Source: Pseudomonas sp. P818 (GTDB taxonomy: Bacteria > Pseudomonadota > Gammaproteobacteria > Pseudomonadales > Pseudomonadaceae). Taken from it: DNA of 64,000 nucleotides. Location: positions 682,001-746,000 of the forward strand of contig NZ_ATKM01000005.1 of assembly GCF_000418555.1 (NCBI RefSeq), given 5' to 3'. Made by a program: the position numbers and the translations under genes. Of the stretch, positions 19,572 to 29,617 are shown piece after piece. The notes below the pieces were generated by a model that saw only the letters and a list, made by a program, of their open reading frames with translations, was not told the origin of the DNA and did not search any database. The first letter of the stretch is position 1; every line of letters begins with the position of its first letter.

Positions 19572-21104
19572 TCAGTTGGTCATCGGCTCGGGCTCGATCG
19601 GATCGATCAGCACGGGCAGGCGCTGGCGCAGCATGAGGTCAAGGATTTCGTCCTGCTTTTCGCCGAGAATGCCGGCGAGCTGGATACCGGTGCTCTTGCT
19701 CGGAGCGAGCATCTTCACGCGGTACAGCTCGACCGACAGCGGCGAGTCGATGCTGATCGGGCTGGAGCCGTTTCCGGCCAGGGTGCCGCCGACGATGATC
19801 ATCGAGATCTTGGTATCGAACGGGTCGAGCTGCAGGTCGCGGTCGGTGTCGGACAGATCCTTGATGTGGCCGTACACGCCGGTGAGCTGGTTCATCGCCG
19901 AGAGGTTTTCGTAGAGGCGGATGTTCTCGCTGTTGCGGATGCGAATGCCGTGGCGCTGGTTGCCCAGCACCTGGTTGCCCCACAGCAGGTTGTCGCCGCT
20001 CTCGTACAGGGTGATGCCGTCGGAATGGTTGCCGCGCACGCGGTTGTAGGCGATCACGTTGCGCTCGCTGTTACGGTCGATGACCACGCCGGAGAGCTTG
20101 TTGTCGTAGCTCTCGTTATTGATGATCCAGCTGTCGTTGACCTCGCGCGAGATGATGATGCCGTGCTTCTTCTTGGTTCCGAAGACCTTGTTCTCGGCGA
20201 TGATCAGGCCGTGCGAGCGGTCGTGCGGGTCGATGCCGTAGACGATGTTGTCGCGATAGGTGTTGCCCTTGATCACCACGTTCTGCGCTTCGTAGCAGTA
20301 GAAGCCGTACCAGTGGTCGACGAACTCGGAGTCGATCAGCCAGCCGGTCGGCTCCTCGCGCTGCAGGCGCTCGTGCATGTTCGGGGTGTACTGGGTGATC
20401 GATACGCCGTAGGACTTGGAGTTGTCGTAGCCCAGGCTGGTGATCACGCTGCCGGCGATGTACAGCTCGCTGCCGCCCCAGGACACTAGGAACGGGCGGA
20501 ACTCCTTCGGATCGCGGAAGGTGGCCGGGCCGTTGTCGGCCTCGCGCCAGGCGGTGACACGGGTGTCGGTGAGGAACATCAGACCATCGTTGACCAGGAA
20601 CGAGCCGCGCTCCTGCGACAGGCGCAGTTCGCGGGTTTCCTTGCCGACATGCAGCGCCGCGCCTTCGGCGACGACGATCGGCAGGCGAGCGATGTACACG
20701 CCCGGCTCCTGCTCCTGGAACTGGCTGTCGGGCAGCGCCTTGGCCAGGTCCTGGGCGGTGACCAGGCCACCTTCGATGAAGATCGCCTGAGGCATGCCCT
20801 GCTGGCGCTTGATCCATTCGCGCAGGCGCTCGTTGCCGCCGGTGAAGTCTTTCAGCGCGTCCTGGCGCAGCATGCGCCGTACCACCACCTGGCCGCGTTG
20901 TTCACGCGGAATCTTGGCCAGCACGGCCTCCTTGGTGTAGCCGGACAGGTCCGGCAACTTGGGCGCTTCCATATGCAGTTCGTCAGCCGGTGCGCTGCGC
21001 ACGCGGTAGTCGAACTGATGCTGCGTCGGGTTGGCCTGGGCCAGCGGCACCGTGAGGCACAGCGCGCCGAGCAGCAGGGGTAGGGCTAAGCCGTTGGGTT
21101 GCAT
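19572..21104 (-). CDS. algG: Mannuronan C-5-epimerase AlgG
   Basis: Periplasmic right-handed beta-helix enzyme that turns mannuronate into guluronate in the nascent chain and protects it from AlgL. It has 510 residues with a signal peptide ending near AQA-NP. The catalytic DPHD motif is at 292-295, and a run of parallel beta-helix repeats follows. It is somewhat shorter at the N-terminus than the 543-residue P. aeruginosa protein. It starts 11 bp after algE. Confidence 0.96.
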   Translation of the reverse strand: MQPNGLALPLLLGALCLTVPLAQANPTQHQFDYRVRSAPADELHMEAPKLPDLSGYTKEAVLAKIPREQRGQVVVRRMLRQDALKDFTGGNERLREWIKRQQGMPQAIFIEGGLVTAQDLAKALPDSQFQEQEPGVYIARLPIVVAEGAALHVGKETRELRLSQERGSFLVNDGLMFLTDTRVTAWREADNGPATFRDPKEFRPFLVSWGGSELYIAGSVITSLGYDNSKSYGVSITQYTPNMHERLQREEPTGWLIDSEFVDHWYGFYCYEAQNVVIKGNTYRDNIVYGIDPHDRSHGLIIAENKVFGTKKKHGIIISREVNDSWIINNESYDNKLSGVVIDRNSERNVIAYNRVRGNHSDGITLYESGDNLLWGNQVLGNQRHGIRIRNSENIRLYENLSAMNQLTGVYGHIKDLSDTDRDLQLDPFDTKISMIIVGGTLAGNGSSPISIDSPLSVELYRVKMLAPSKSTGIQLAGILGEKQDEILDLMLRQRLPVLIDPIEPEPMTN

Positions 21105-21115
21105 GATCCGATCCC

Positions 21116-22717
21116 TCAGAAACGCCAGATGAAGTCGACGAAGGCGCGGTGCATCACCGAGTCGGTGCCGCTGCCGTAGGCGTCGCCCGGCAGGAACACG
21201 CCAGCGCGCAGGCGCACCAGGGCCGAACGGTCTTCCAGTTGTTCGGCGACGGTGGCCGGCAGCAGGCCCTGTTTGAAGTAGCGGGTCAGCACCAGGTCGA
21301 CTTCCTGGCCGATGTCTTTCTCGCCGGCCACCAGCGGTGCGGTGATGCCGCTGTCACCGACGTCCTGATCGCCATCCACGCGCCAGAAGCGGTGATAGAC
21401 GACGCTGGCGTCGTAGTCCTGGCCCAGTTGCCAGGAGCTGAACGCGCTGGCCACCTGCAGGTTGGAGAGTTCGCCGCGGAAGGCTTCGCCGTAGCGGTGC
21501 AGGCGCGATTCGACGCCGGTGAAGTTGGCACGGTTGCTCTGCAGACCGGTCTGCATGAACTGGCGCGACTTGCCGTCGTTGCCGCCGCCGCTGCCACGAG
21601 CGTAGGCGGCGCCGATCTTCCAGTTGTCGTCGAGGCTGTAGCGCAGGCCCAGGTCCATGGCCCAGGCGTCGACGTCCTGGCTGCGCGAGCCGGTGGCAAT
21701 GCGGTCGCTGCCAACCACCTGCTGCTGCAGCTGGTCGGTATCGCCCTTGAGCCAGGTCATCTGCGCCCAGTAGTTGAGGCGATTGCGCGAGTTGCGTTCG
21801 AAGAAGCCGCCGTCGACGTGCAGGCCGAACCAGGTCAGGTCGCCGGTGTAGCGCTTGCTCAGCTCGTCGACACGCTCGCCGGCGTTCGGCAGGCTACCGT
21901 CATCGCGGCTGTGATGCAGCTTGGCGCCGATGCGATGGCCGGGCGTCCACTGGTAGTCGAGACCGGCGAAGAAGTGGCGGCGGTCTTCGTCTTCCGGCGC
22001 CAGATCGTCGAGGTCGGTGCGGTATTCGGAGAAGCGCTCGGCGACGCCGGCAGTGGCTTGCAGCAGGGTGGTGTCGAAGCGCCAGTTGACCGCTTCGATA
22101 TTGGTGTCCCACCAGGTGCCTTCATTGCTGCGCAGGCGCTGGCGGCCGACGCGCAGGTGCTCGCCGGGGTAGGCGGTGAGGCCACTGTAGTCGACCCAGA
22201 ATTCGCGCATCGCCAGGTAGTTCTTGTCCGGCTGACGGGCGTCGCTGCGCTGGGCGCTGTCGTCGCCGTCGTCCTGCAGCGGGTCGGTTTCGATGGTGTC
22301 GGTGGCGGTGACCGCCTGGCCCATGGCGAAGGCGCTCCAGTCGCCGCGTTCGCCGTAGACCCAGGGGCGCAGGTCGAGACCGATACCGTTGACGTCGCCA
22401 CCGTTGCGGGTGCCGAGGTCGCGGTCGTCTTCCGATTGCGCGGTGATTTTCACATCCAGGCCGAAGTTCTTCGGTGCATCCGCCGCCCAGGCAGCGCTGG
22501 CTGCCAGCAGGCTGGCGCTCAGGCCCAACTGGGTGACGATACGGTTAACAGGTCGTCGAAAAACTACCTGCGTTGGCCATACCGCGTTAAAAGCGGCCTC
22601 AAAATGCTCATTTACTGCTCGTAAACTCCGCTTTTTCGCCCGCTTTTGCCTTGTCTGGCCTGCCTCGGCCACGTTTTTCAAAGACCTGTTCAACTGCATG
22701 CGTGCATCCTTGTTCAT
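21116..22717 (-). CDS. algE: Alginate export porin AlgE, with a repeat inserted in its signal peptide
   Basis: Outer membrane 18-strand beta-barrel through which alginate leaves the cell. The barrel part from [10 protein letters not shown] to the C-terminal FIWRF matches AlgE throughout. The reading frame has 533 codons against about 490 in P. aeruginosa. The excess is codons 10-57, which are exactly a 144-bp MITE-like repeat. Removing it would leave a 28-30 residue signal peptide (MNKDARMQL joined to NRIVTQLG..., cleavage near AWA-AD). The frame stays open through the repeat, but the signal now carries a 60-residue, very basic n-region. The start overlaps the algK stop (ATGA). Whether the protein is still exported is unknown. 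Confidence 0.93.
   Translation of the reverse strand: MNKDARMQLNRSLKNVAEAGQTRQKRAKKRSLRAVNEHFEAAFNAVWPTQVVFRRPVNRIVTQLGLSASLLAASAAWAADAPKNFGLDVKITAQSEDDRDLGTRNGGDVNGIGLDLRPWVYGERGDWSAFAMGQAVTATDTIETDPLQDDGDDSAQRSDARQPDKNYLAMREFWVDYSGLTAYPGEHLRVGRQRLRSNEGTWWDTNIEAVNWRFDTTLLQATAGVAERFSEYRTDLDDLAPEDEDRRHFFAGLDYQWTPGHRIGAKLHHSRDDGSLPNAGERVDELSKRYTGDLTWFGLHVDGGFFERNSRNRLNYWAQMTWLKGDTDQLQQQVVGSDRIATGSRSQDVDAWAMDLGLRYSLDDNWKIGAAYARGSGGGNDGKSRQFMQTGLQSNRANFTGVESRLHRYGEAFRGELSNLQVASAFSSWQLGQDYDASVVYHRFWRVDGDQDVGDSGITAPLVAGEKDIGQEVDLVLTRYFKQGLLPATVAEQLEDRSALVRLRAGVFLPGDAYGSGTDSVMHRAFVDFIWRF
22547..22690. mobile_element. MITE-like repeat, copy 2, in frame within algE
   Basis: 144 bp bounded by AACAGGTC and its inverse GACCTGTT; inner ends CGAAAAAC and GTTTTTC extend the imperfect inverted repeat. 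Internal blocks AAAAACTACCTGCGTTG, AAAATGCTCATTTAC, GCTCGTAAA, TTTGCCTTG and CTGCCTCG are shared with the copy at 7356-7525, which has extra arms. The length is a multiple of three. AAC occurs on both flanks (algE codons 10 and 58), as expected from a short target duplication or inclusive ends. Confidence 0.82.
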
Positions 22718-24090
22718 GGCTGGCTGACCTGCAGGGCGGCCTGCTGCTGCAGGACGATGCCGCGGGCATCGCGTTCCTCACGCAGCAGACGTTGGCCTTC
22801 GGCCAGTTGCGCCGGGGTCAGGCTCGCTTCCACCTCATGCGCCAGCTCGAAGGTCGGCGGCGTATTGCGCGGCAGGGCCAGTTGGCTGAATACATAGGCG
22901 TTGACCGGGTTGGGCTTGACCCCGCGGCCCTGGCTGAACATCTGCGCCAGGGCGAAGTCGGCGCTGAGCTGGCCGGCGCGTGCGGCGCTGAGCAGATGGT
23001 CGAGCGCCTGCTGGGCGTAGACCTCGCCGAGGTAGCCGCGCAGGTAGATCTGTCCCAGGTAGTAGTTGGCGCTGGGCTCGCTGGGTGCGGCCTTGCGCAG
23101 ATGCTCTTCGGCCTTCTTCGGCTGCTGCGGCAGCAGCTTGCCCTCGTAGTACAGGCGCCCGAGCAGCAGTTCGGCGCGCGGCAGGGCCGCCTCGCGACCC
23201 TTCTCCAGATAGCCGAGCAGGGTGTCGATATCGCCTTGGCCCGGATAGTCGTAGAGCAAACGCGCGAGGCTGACCCAGGCGGCCGGGTAGTTCGGCGCGA
23301 TGGTTTCCAGCAGGTCCTGAGCGAGCTGCGGTTGCGGCTGGCCCAGCTCGGGGTCGCTGAGTACCTGGGCCACGGACTCGACCTGGTTGGGCGAGACGCT
23401 GCCAGCGCGGTAGCCCGCCAGCAGCTGATCGATCAGCGCCTGGCGATCGTCTTCGCGGTTCTGCTTCTGATACACGGTGGCCAGCTCGGCGTAGCAGGCG
23501 TCGTTGCTGGCCAGGCGTGCCTGGCAGATGCGCTCGATCTCGCCCAGGTGCTGGTCGTAGGTGCCATCGGTGCGATACAGAAGGATCTGTGCCAGTTCCG
23601 CCTGCGGCAGACCCTGCTGGCGCCAGTCCTGGATACGTTGCGCGATGTTCATGGCGGGGAAGTCCTGTGGATAGAACAGGTAGAGTTCGGTCAGCGGCAG
23701 CAGCGCGCTTGGCTCGCGAGCCTGGGCTGCGCTTTCCAGCAGTTCGGCGGCCTCGCGGCGTTCGGCCAGGGTGCTGCCGGGCTTGCGCGCCAGCAGCTTG
23801 CCCAGGCGCGCCTTGGCACGCGGTGAACCGTCCATGGCCTGGCGATAGATGCGCTCGGCCTCATCCAGATCCTGGTTCTGGCCATTGGCGGCGTAGATGT
23901 CAGCCAGGCCGATCTGCGCATCGCTGTAGCCCATCTCGGCGAGCTGGCGGAAATGCCACTCGGCCGTCTGCTGGTCGCCGCTCTGCAGGGCTTCGCGGGC
24001 CAGGCGCTGGTCCGGCAGGCCGGCACAGCCGGCCAGCGTGGCGCTGACGGCGAGGCCTAGCAGGGCAGGGCGAAGAAGAGGCATGCTCAC
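22714..24090 (-). CDS. algK: Alginate secretion TPR lipoprotein AlgK
   Basis: Outer membrane lipoprotein with Sel1/TPR-like repeats that links the inner-membrane synthase complex to AlgE and helps AlgE localise. The 458-residue product has a lipobox ending in LAGC near residue 22. The GTG start is preferred to the ATG two codons later, because GGAGG (24098-24102) lies 7 bp before the GTG and 13 bp before the ATG. Its stop overlaps the algE start. Confidence 0.94.
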   Translation of the reverse strand: MSMPLLRPALLGLAVSATLAGCAGLPDQRLAREALQSGDQQTAEWHFRQLAEMGYSDAQIGLADIYAANGQNQDLDEAERIYRQAMDGSPRAKARLGKLLARKPGSTLAERREAAELLESAAQAREPSALLPLTELYLFYPQDFPAMNIAQRIQDWRQQGLPQAELAQILLYRTDGTYDQHLGEIERICQARLASNDACYAELATVYQKQNREDDRQALIDQLLAGYRAGSVSPNQVESVAQVLSDPELGQPQPQLAQDLLETIAPNYPAAWVSLARLLYDYPGQGDIDTLLGYLEKGREAALPRAELLLGRLYYEGKLLPQQPKKAEEHLRKAAPSEPSANYYLGQIYLRGYLGEVYAQQALDHLLSAARAGQLSADFALAQMFSQGRGVKPNPVNAYVFSQLALPRNTPPTFELAHEVEASLTPAQLAEGQRLLREERDARGIVLQQQAALQVSQP

Positions 24091-24097
24091 GGCGTGA

Positions 24098-24102
24098 CCT
24101 CC
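24098..24102 (-). promoter_or_regulatory. Ribosome binding site deciding the algK GTG start
   Basis: GGAGG with 7-bp spacing to GTG; it lies just before the alg44 stop codon, so alg44 termination and algK initiation are adjacent. Confidence 0.7.
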
Positions 24103-25266
24103 TCAGCGACCTGCCGCGACGGCGCGATCGACCAGCCAGCCCAGCGACGGGCCACGGTCGATGACTACATCCACCGGTTGCCCGGCGAGGCTGGCCGGCA
24201 GGGTGTCCTGCGGTTTGATCACCACGCGGATGTCCGAACTCAGGCCGCCGTCATGCAGGGCGCTGCTGACGATCTCGCCGTGGCGCGCCTGGTCCTCGCC
24301 CGCCACCTTGAAGGTCACCGGCGTGCCGGGGCGTGCCTGTTCCAGGTGGCGGTAGGGGAAGCTGGCGCTCACGGTGGCCACGCCGTCCTGCGGCACCAGT
24401 TCGAAGATCACGTCGCCCTTGCTGGCGAACTGACCGTCGGCCACCAGCTGGCGGGCGATCTTGCAGTTGCACGGGCTGGTCAGGGTGCCCTGCATCTCGC
24501 GGGCGAACAGGGCTTCGATCTGGCTCGGTTCGAGCTGGTCGTCGCCCAGGTGGCCCTTGAGCATTTCCAGCATGCTGGTGGTGAAGGTGGCGATCGGCGC
24601 ACCTTTTTCCACGATGCCGTCGGGTTGAACCAGGGCCTGCACGCTGCCTTCGCGCGGCATGGTGACCTGCAGGGCGGGCAGGCTGATCTGCGCCGACTGC
24701 GCGTGGGTGACGAAGTACAGGCCGTAGATCGACTTGCCGATGTAACCGAAGGCGGCCAGGCCGATGAGGAAGATCGCCCCGCTGAGGGTCACGGCGCGCA
24801 GGCGGCCGAACATGCCCATGCCACCGCCGCTGCCGCTCTTGCGCGCCTTGGTGAAGTTGTCGCGCTGGAGGATGTGCAGCACCTCGCCGACATTGACCAG
24901 CTCACCGGCCAGGTGGGCGCTGATCAGGTGGCGCAGGGCGGCAGCTTCACGCGCGCCGAGGCCGTGGAACTGGCAGCCGATGCGGTTGTGCTCCGGCTGT
25001 ACCGAGTTGACTTGGAACTCGACGTCCAGACCCAGCACCAGACTGTCGAGCTGGAACTGCAGTTGGCCGCGATGGAAGTCCCCGACCTTGTGCGAGGTCT
25101 TTTCGTTGGTGAAGCTGAAGCCGCCGGCAGAGATATCCTGCAGGCGAGCATCGATACGCTCGCCCTTGGCATTGGTGAAGCGCAAACGGCCTGGCAGCCT
25201 GACACGGGCGTGCTGGCGCTGGGCCTCGGACTCATGGACGACGTTGTGATTGGCGACGGAGTTCAT
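24103..25266 (-). CDS. alg44: c-di-GMP receptor and alginate copolymerase subunit Alg44
   Basis: Inner membrane protein that binds cyclic di-GMP through an N-terminal PilZ domain and activates Alg8. It has 387 residues (P. aeruginosa 389). The PilZ ligands Arg17 and Arg21 and Asp44/Ser46 (DISAGG) are at the same numbers as in P. aeruginosa. One membrane span lies around residues 160-182, followed by a periplasmic MFP-like domain. All c-di-GMP contacts are intact, so post-translational control should work. Confidence 0.96.
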   Translation of the reverse strand: MNSVANHNVVHESEAQRQHARVRLPGRLRFTNAKGERIDARLQDISAGGFSFTNEKTSHKVGDFHRGQLQFQLDSLVLGLDVEFQVNSVQPEHNRIGCQFHGLGAREAAALRHLISAHLAGELVNVGEVLHILQRDNFTKARKSGSGGGMGMFGRLRAVTLSGAIFLIGLAAFGYIGKSIYGLYFVTHAQSAQISLPALQVTMPREGSVQALVQPDGIVEKGAPIATFTTSMLEMLKGHLGDDQLEPSQIEALFAREMQGTLTSPCNCKIARQLVADGQFASKGDVIFELVPQDGVATVSASFPYRHLEQARPGTPVTFKVAGEDQARHGEIVSSALHDGGLSSDIRVVIKPQDTLPASLAGQPVDVVIDRGPSLGWLVDRAVAAGR

Positions 25267-25292
25267 GGTGGCTAATTCCTATTCGAGTAGGG

Positions 25293-26774
25293 TCATACCA
25301 GCGCCAGCAGCGCGGCGATGAAGACGGAGGCAGCAGAGAAAGTCATGGCACGCGACGACCAGCTGTTGAACCAGTTGGCGAAGCTGGACAGGCCGCGGTT
25401 GAGCTTGGTGTTCTGGCGCGTCCAGGACTGTTGGTCGAGGCGGAAGAACACGTAGATCTTCACCAGCGCACCGACGATCTGGTTGTAATAGAGCAGCGCC
25501 GGATAGGCCGGGCCGATGCGATGCCCGGAGAGCATCAGCAGCAGCGTCAGGATCAGCCGCGTGGTGCCGATCCAGAGCAGGTAGATCAGCAGGTACATCA
25601 CGCTGTACTTGAGGCTGGCGATGATCGCCACGCACAGGCCCAGCAGGCAGGTCCACATCGATACGCGCTGGTCGAACAGCACCAGGGTGGTGAAGGCGCC
25701 GAGGCGACTCATGCCCAGACGCAGCGCCCGCGAGTTCTGCCGCAGGTTGTTGCCGTACCAGCGGAACATCAGCTTGCGGCTGGCCTTGATGAAGCTCTTC
25801 TCCGGCGGGTGTTCGACCGTGTTGATGGCGGCGTCCGGCACGTAGAAGGTGTCGTAGCCCAGGCGCATCAGGCTGTACCAGCTGGACTTGTCGTCACCGG
25901 TGAGGAACTGGAAGCGACCCAGGCGCCAGTGCTCGAGGTGATCGGCTTCGACGTCGCGGATGAACTCCGGGTCGGTCACCACACTGGCGCGGAACACGGA
26001 CATGCGCCCGGTCATGGTCAGTACGCGCTTGGAGAGCGCCATCGAGCACATGTTGAGGTGGCGCTGGGCGAAGCGCAGCTTGTGCCACTCGCTCATCAGG
26101 TAGCTGCCGCGTACCTCGCAGAACTCGTTGGTGGTCAGCCCGCCGACGTTGGGGAAGAGCTTGAACCAGGGCACGCAGCGGCGCACCACTTCAGGTTCGA
26201 GCACGGTGTCGCCGTCGATCACCGCCACCACCGCGTCGCGGTCCGGCATCTGCCGGGAGATGGCGCGGAAACCGTGGGCCAGGCCGTCACGCTTGCCGGT
26301 GCCGGGAATGCGCACGATGTCCAGGGTGACATGCGCTGGCGGCTCGGCCTGGGCCCAGAGGTTCTTGATCAGCAACTCGTCGGAGAGCTCGACGATCGAG
26401 CACACCACGGTGCAGGGATAGCCGCAGTCGATCGCTTCGCGAATCACCGAGCGGTAGACCATGGCAGTGGTCAGTGCGTCGATGCGGAAGCTGGTGACCA
26501 GCAGGAACACATGAGAGGGGTCGGCGTCCTTGCCGAGTTTTGTAACCTTGCGGCGGTACCAGGGGTACACCAGGTAAAGGAACAGGCAGCCGCGCACGAA
26601 GTGCATGGCGCCCATGGAATAACGCCAGATGCCGACGATGCCGATCAGCAGCAGGAAGTGCCGCGACTCGGGGTCGAACACCGAGCGGGGCAGCGCCAGT
26701 GCCAGGAGCATCAGCAGGCTGAGATAGAGCATCCAGCCGCTGGCTTGGTTGAGGCCGTTCTTGAGCTTGTCCAT
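25293..26774 (-). CDS. alg8: Mannuronan synthase Alg8
   Basis: Membrane-embedded GT2 polymerase that makes polymannuronate from GDP-mannuronate. It has 493 residues (P. aeruginosa 494), with two N-terminal membrane helices and further helices at the C-terminus. The DGD motif is at 187-189, a conserved [12 protein letters not shown] is in the acceptor region, and a [15 protein letters not shown] segment serves as the QxxRW-type region. Works with Alg44. Lies 26 bp upstream of alg44. Confidence 0.96.
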   Translation of the reverse strand: MDKLKNGLNQASGWMLYLSLLMLLALALPRSVFDPESRHFLLLIGIVGIWRYSMGAMHFVRGCLFLYLVYPWYRRKVTKLGKDADPSHVFLLVTSFRIDALTTAMVYRSVIREAIDCGYPCTVVCSIVELSDELLIKNLWAQAEPPAHVTLDIVRIPGTGKRDGLAHGFRAISRQMPDRDAVVAVIDGDTVLEPEVVRRCVPWFKLFPNVGGLTTNEFCEVRGSYLMSEWHKLRFAQRHLNMCSMALSKRVLTMTGRMSVFRASVVTDPEFIRDVEADHLEHWRLGRFQFLTGDDKSSWYSLMRLGYDTFYVPDAAINTVEHPPEKSFIKASRKLMFRWYGNNLRQNSRALRLGMSRLGAFTTLVLFDQRVSMWTCLLGLCVAIIASLKYSVMYLLIYLLWIGTTRLILTLLLMLSGHRIGPAYPALLYYNQIVGALVKIYVFFRLDQQSWTRQNTKLNRGLSSFANWFNSWSSRAMTFSAASVFIAALLALV

Positions 26775-26822
26775 ATGCGTCTCTCGGTACCCGCGCGCCA
26801 GGCGCGCGGGTACGACTGGGCC

Positions 26823-28133
26823 TTACCAGCAGATGCCTTCGGCCACGCCGTTGCTGGCGTGGGGCATGAAACCGACCAGGTCGATCACGCGCTTGCCGTT
26901 AGGCGCCTGCTTGGCCAGCTGAGCGAAGCGCTCGTCGCTGTTGCCCAGGACGATGATGTCGGCCTTCGCCACTACGTCATCCAGATCGCTGTTGAGCAGC
27001 GAGGAGACGTGCGGGATCTTCGACTCGATGTAGTCCTTGTTGGCACCGTGAACGCGGGCGTACTCGACGTTGCGGTCGTAGATGCTCAGGTCGAAGCCCT
27101 TGCCGATCAGCATCTCGGCCAGTTCAACCTGCGGGCTTTCACGCAGATCATCGGTGCCGGCCTTGAAGCTCAGGCCGAGCAGGGCGACCTTGCGCGAATC
27201 GTGACTGGCGATGATGTCGAAGGCCTTCTGGACCTGGGCGGCGTTGCTGCGCATCAGCGAACCGATCAGCGGCGCTTCCACGTCCAGGCTGTTGGCGCGG
27301 TAGTTCAGCGCGCGCACGTCCTTGGGCAGGCAGGAGCCGCCGAAGGCGAAGCCAGGCTTCATGTAGTACTTGGACAGGTTCAGCTTGTGGTCCTGGCAGA
27401 CCACGTCCATCACCTCGCGGCCGTCGACGCCGACTGCCTTGGCGATGTTGCCGATTTCGTTGGCGAAGGTGACCTTGGCTGCGTGCCAGACGTTGCAGGT
27501 GTACTTGATCATCTCGGCGACTTCGATGTCCTTGCGGATGATCGGCGCGTCCAGCTCGCTGTAGATGCTTTCCAGCAGATCGCCGGAGGCCTTGTCCAGC
27601 TCACCGATGACGGTCATCGGCGGGAAGTCGTAGTCCTTGATCGCGGTGCTTTCACGCAGGAACTCGGGGTTCACCGCCAGGCCGAAATCGACACCGGCCT
27701 TCTTGCCCGAGCAGTCCTCGAGGATCGGCAGCACGACGTTCTTGGCAGTGCCCGGCAGCACGGTGCTGCGTACCACCACGGTGTGGCGCTCGTTCTTGTC
27801 GCGCATGGCCATGCCGATCTCGCGGCACACGCCTTCGATGTAGTTCAGCTCCAGGTCGCCGTTCTTCTTGCTCGGGGTGCCGACGCAGATGAACGACACA
27901 TCGCTCTCCAGAACGGCAGCGGCGACGTCGGTGGTGCCACGCAGACGACCCTGACGCAGGCCCTGTTGTAGCAGTTCTTCCAGGCCCGGCTCGACGATGG
28001 GCGATTTGCCGTTGTTGATCAGGTCGATCTTGTTCGCGGAGATATCCACGCCAATCACGTCGTGACCCCGTGCCGACAAACAGCCGGCACAAACGGCACC
28101 CACATAACCTAAACCGAAGATACTGATTCGCAT
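26823..28133 (-). CDS. algD: GDP-mannose 6-dehydrogenase AlgD
   Basis: Committed step of alginate synthesis: NAD-dependent four-electron oxidation of GDP-mannose to GDP-mannuronate. It has 436 residues, the same as P. aeruginosa. GLGYVG at 7-12 binds NAD, and the catalytic Cys268 is in GGSCLPKD, at the identical position. First gene of the 12-gene operon, preceded by a long regulatory region. The ATG before RISIFGLGYVG is used; an upstream start adds 9 unrelated residues. Confidence 0.98.
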   Translation of the reverse strand: MRISIFGLGYVGAVCAGCLSARGHDVIGVDISANKIDLINNGKSPIVEPGLEELLQQGLRQGRLRGTTDVAAAVLESDVSFICVGTPSKKNGDLELNYIEGVCREIGMAMRDKNERHTVVVRSTVLPGTAKNVVLPILEDCSGKKAGVDFGLAVNPEFLRESTAIKDYDFPPMTVIGELDKASGDLLESIYSELDAPIIRKDIEVAEMIKYTCNVWHAAKVTFANEIGNIAKAVGVDGREVMDVVCQDHKLNLSKYYMKPGFAFGGSCLPKDVRALNYRANSLDVEAPLIGSLMRSNAAQVQKAFDIIASHDSRKVALLGLSFKAGTDDLRESPQVELAEMLIGKGFDLSIYDRNVEYARVHGANKDYIESKIPHVSSLLNSDLDDVVAKADIIVLGNSDERFAQLAKQAPNGKRVIDLVGFMPHASNGVAEGICW

Positions 28134-28196
28134 GGTATTCACCTCGTCCGTTCGATGCATTTCAAATATTGGCCTTTTGAGCCAAAACTAGTCCGT

Positions 28197-28225
28197 GAAC
28201 TTGCTTTTGAAGTGCGAGCAAGTTC
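28197..28225 (-). promoter_or_regulatory. Candidate AlgU-type algD promoter within an inverted repeat
   Basis: On the minus strand, GAACTT at 28225-28220 followed by GCTCGCA resembles the AlgU -35 of the P. aeruginosa algD promoter (GAACTT then CCTCGCA). A matching -10 is not clear. The same segment is an inverted repeat: GAACTTGCT at 28197-28205 and AGCAAGTTC at 28217-28225. It lies about 90 bp before the algD start. Confidence 0.45.
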
Positions 28226-28502
28226 ATTCAGGCATAAGAAGAATGTGGCACCAGAGGTGGCGCCTAGTGTGGGCCTTATATAAAGGGTGGCCCTTTGATA
28301 TTGTCTGCTTTGGCCTCGGCGGAGGCCTCTATCTCGGCACTCTTGCGGGTCGCTATATCTCCCTTTGAACTACATGAACTTTTCTCGGGGTGAGGCTGTC
28401 CGGCGAAAGCTAATTCGCATACAGGCAGTTTCAGTTGATGAAAAGTTATGTATTGAAATGAGTCACGGGCTGTATGAGTAGTGGCCCTTTCGAATAGTTC
28501 CT

Positions 28503-28512
28503 ACCGTTCGTC
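28503..28512 (+). promoter_or_regulatory. Candidate AlgR binding site upstream of algD
   Basis: ACCGTTCGTC equals the far-upstream AlgR-box core I recall from the P. aeruginosa algD promoter. It lies about 370 bp before the algD start, consistent with a far-upstream site. A weaker half site, CCGTTCG, lies at 28148-28154. Confidence 0.55.
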
Positions 28513-28837
28513 CTGAGGCTGAACCGGAGCTGAATGACTAATTTGATTGCAATATGCTGGCAAGTTGCAAAATGCATGATGGCATGCAGCGAGCCAACTA
28601 AAGCGAAACTGTCTGATAACAAAGTAACGTAATAAGTTCTGTGGAAAGTTCGATTGCGCTGAAACTGTGATGCTAGGCAGGTTTTTGAGAATCAAACGCA
28701 ACGCCGAGGGAATTTTTACCAAGCGTAGCGCTCACGACGCAGCGAAGCGCTCGGCGGGCGGGGAGGGGAGAAGGGAAGCGTAGCGGCCGGCCCCCTGCAG
28801 GAACCGACGAGCGGCGCAGGGGGCGGGAGGGTGACTA

Positions 28838-29617
28838 TCAGTCCTGCGGCTGGTCGCGCAGGAAAACCAGGCTGTCCGCCTTGGAGTGTTCGGCGGAATA
28901 ACGGTAGCCCTGGTAGTTGAAGTCCTTCAGGCCTTCCGGGTTGGTCAGGCGCTCCTTGATCACGTAGCGCGCCATCAGGCCACGGGCCTTCTTGGCGTAG
29001 AAACTGATGATCTTGTACTGGCCGTTCTTCAGGTCCTTGAATTCGGTGTCGATGACGCGCGCGTTCAGGGCCTTGCGCTTGACCGCGCCGAAGTACTCGT
29101 TGGAGGCCAGGTTGAGCAGCACGTCATCGCCCTGAGCGGCGAGGGCCTCGTTCAGCCAGCCACTGATGCGTTCGCCCCAGAAGGCGTACAGGTCCTTGCC
29201 GCGGCCGTTGGCCAGCTTGGTGCCCATCTCCAGGCGATAGGCCTGCATCAGATCCAGCGGACGCAGTACGCCGTACAGTCCCGACAGCATGCGCAGGTGA
29301 GCCTGGGCGAAATCGAAGTCGTCTTCGGAAAAATCCTCGGCATTCAGCCCGGTATAGACGTCACCCTTGAACGCCAGCAGCGCCTGCTTGGCGTTGGACG
29401 GGTTGAACGGCCGCTCCCAGCTACCGAAGCGCGCGGCGTTCAGCCCGGCGAGCTTGTCCGACAGACCCATCAGCTCGGCGATCTGTGCCGGGCTGAAATC
29501 GCGCAGCTGCTCGATCAGCTCCTGGGCGTGGTCGAGGTGTTCGGGTTGGGTGAAGCGCGGGGTGACGGGTGGGGTTTCGTAATCGAGGGTCTTGGCCGGT
29601 GAAATCACCATCAGCAT
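28838..29617 (-). CDS. yaaA: Peroxide stress protein YaaA
   Basis: DUF328/UPF0246 protein that lowers intracellular free iron during peroxide stress; the fold binds DNA. It has 259 residues, the family length. The N-terminus [13 protein letters not shown] matches E. coli [13 protein letters not shown], which fixes the start; GGAGACC lies 6-8 bp upstream. A K-rich [15 protein letters not shown] and KKARG motif near residue 210 are typical. Monocistronic by appearance. Confidence 0.93.
   Translation of the reverse strand: MLMVISPAKTLDYETPPVTPRFTQPEHLDHAQELIEQLRDFSPAQIAELMGLSDKLAGLNAARFGSWERPFNPSNAKQALLAFKGDVYTGLNAEDFSEDDFDFAQAHLRMLSGLYGVLRPLDLMQAYRLEMGTKLANGRGKDLYAFWGERISGWLNEALAAQGDDVLLNLASNEYFGAVKRKALNARVIDTEFKDLKNGQYKIISFYAKKARGLMARYVIKERLTNPEGLKDFNYQGYRYSAEHSKADSLVFLRDQPQD

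Larger units (their letters stand above)
28134..28837. promoter_or_regulatory. algD upstream regulatory region
   Basis: About 700 bp without a credible gene, more AT-rich than the operon. It contains the AlgU-like and AlgR-like sites listed separately, a GGCCTC/GAGGCC hairpin at 28312-28327, and a purine-rich GC stretch at 28740-28830 before yaaA. Long algD leaders bound by several regulators are known in pseudomonads. Confidence 0.6.

Noticed and set aside
25431..27971. An 846-codon plus-strand frame opposite alg8 and algD
   Set aside because: Same antisense effect; His/Asp/Gln-rich composition typical of reversed high-GC genes.
28501..28722. A 73-codon frame upstream of algD
   Set aside because: It contains the AlgR-like box and has no ribosome binding site or family; better explained as regulatory DNA.
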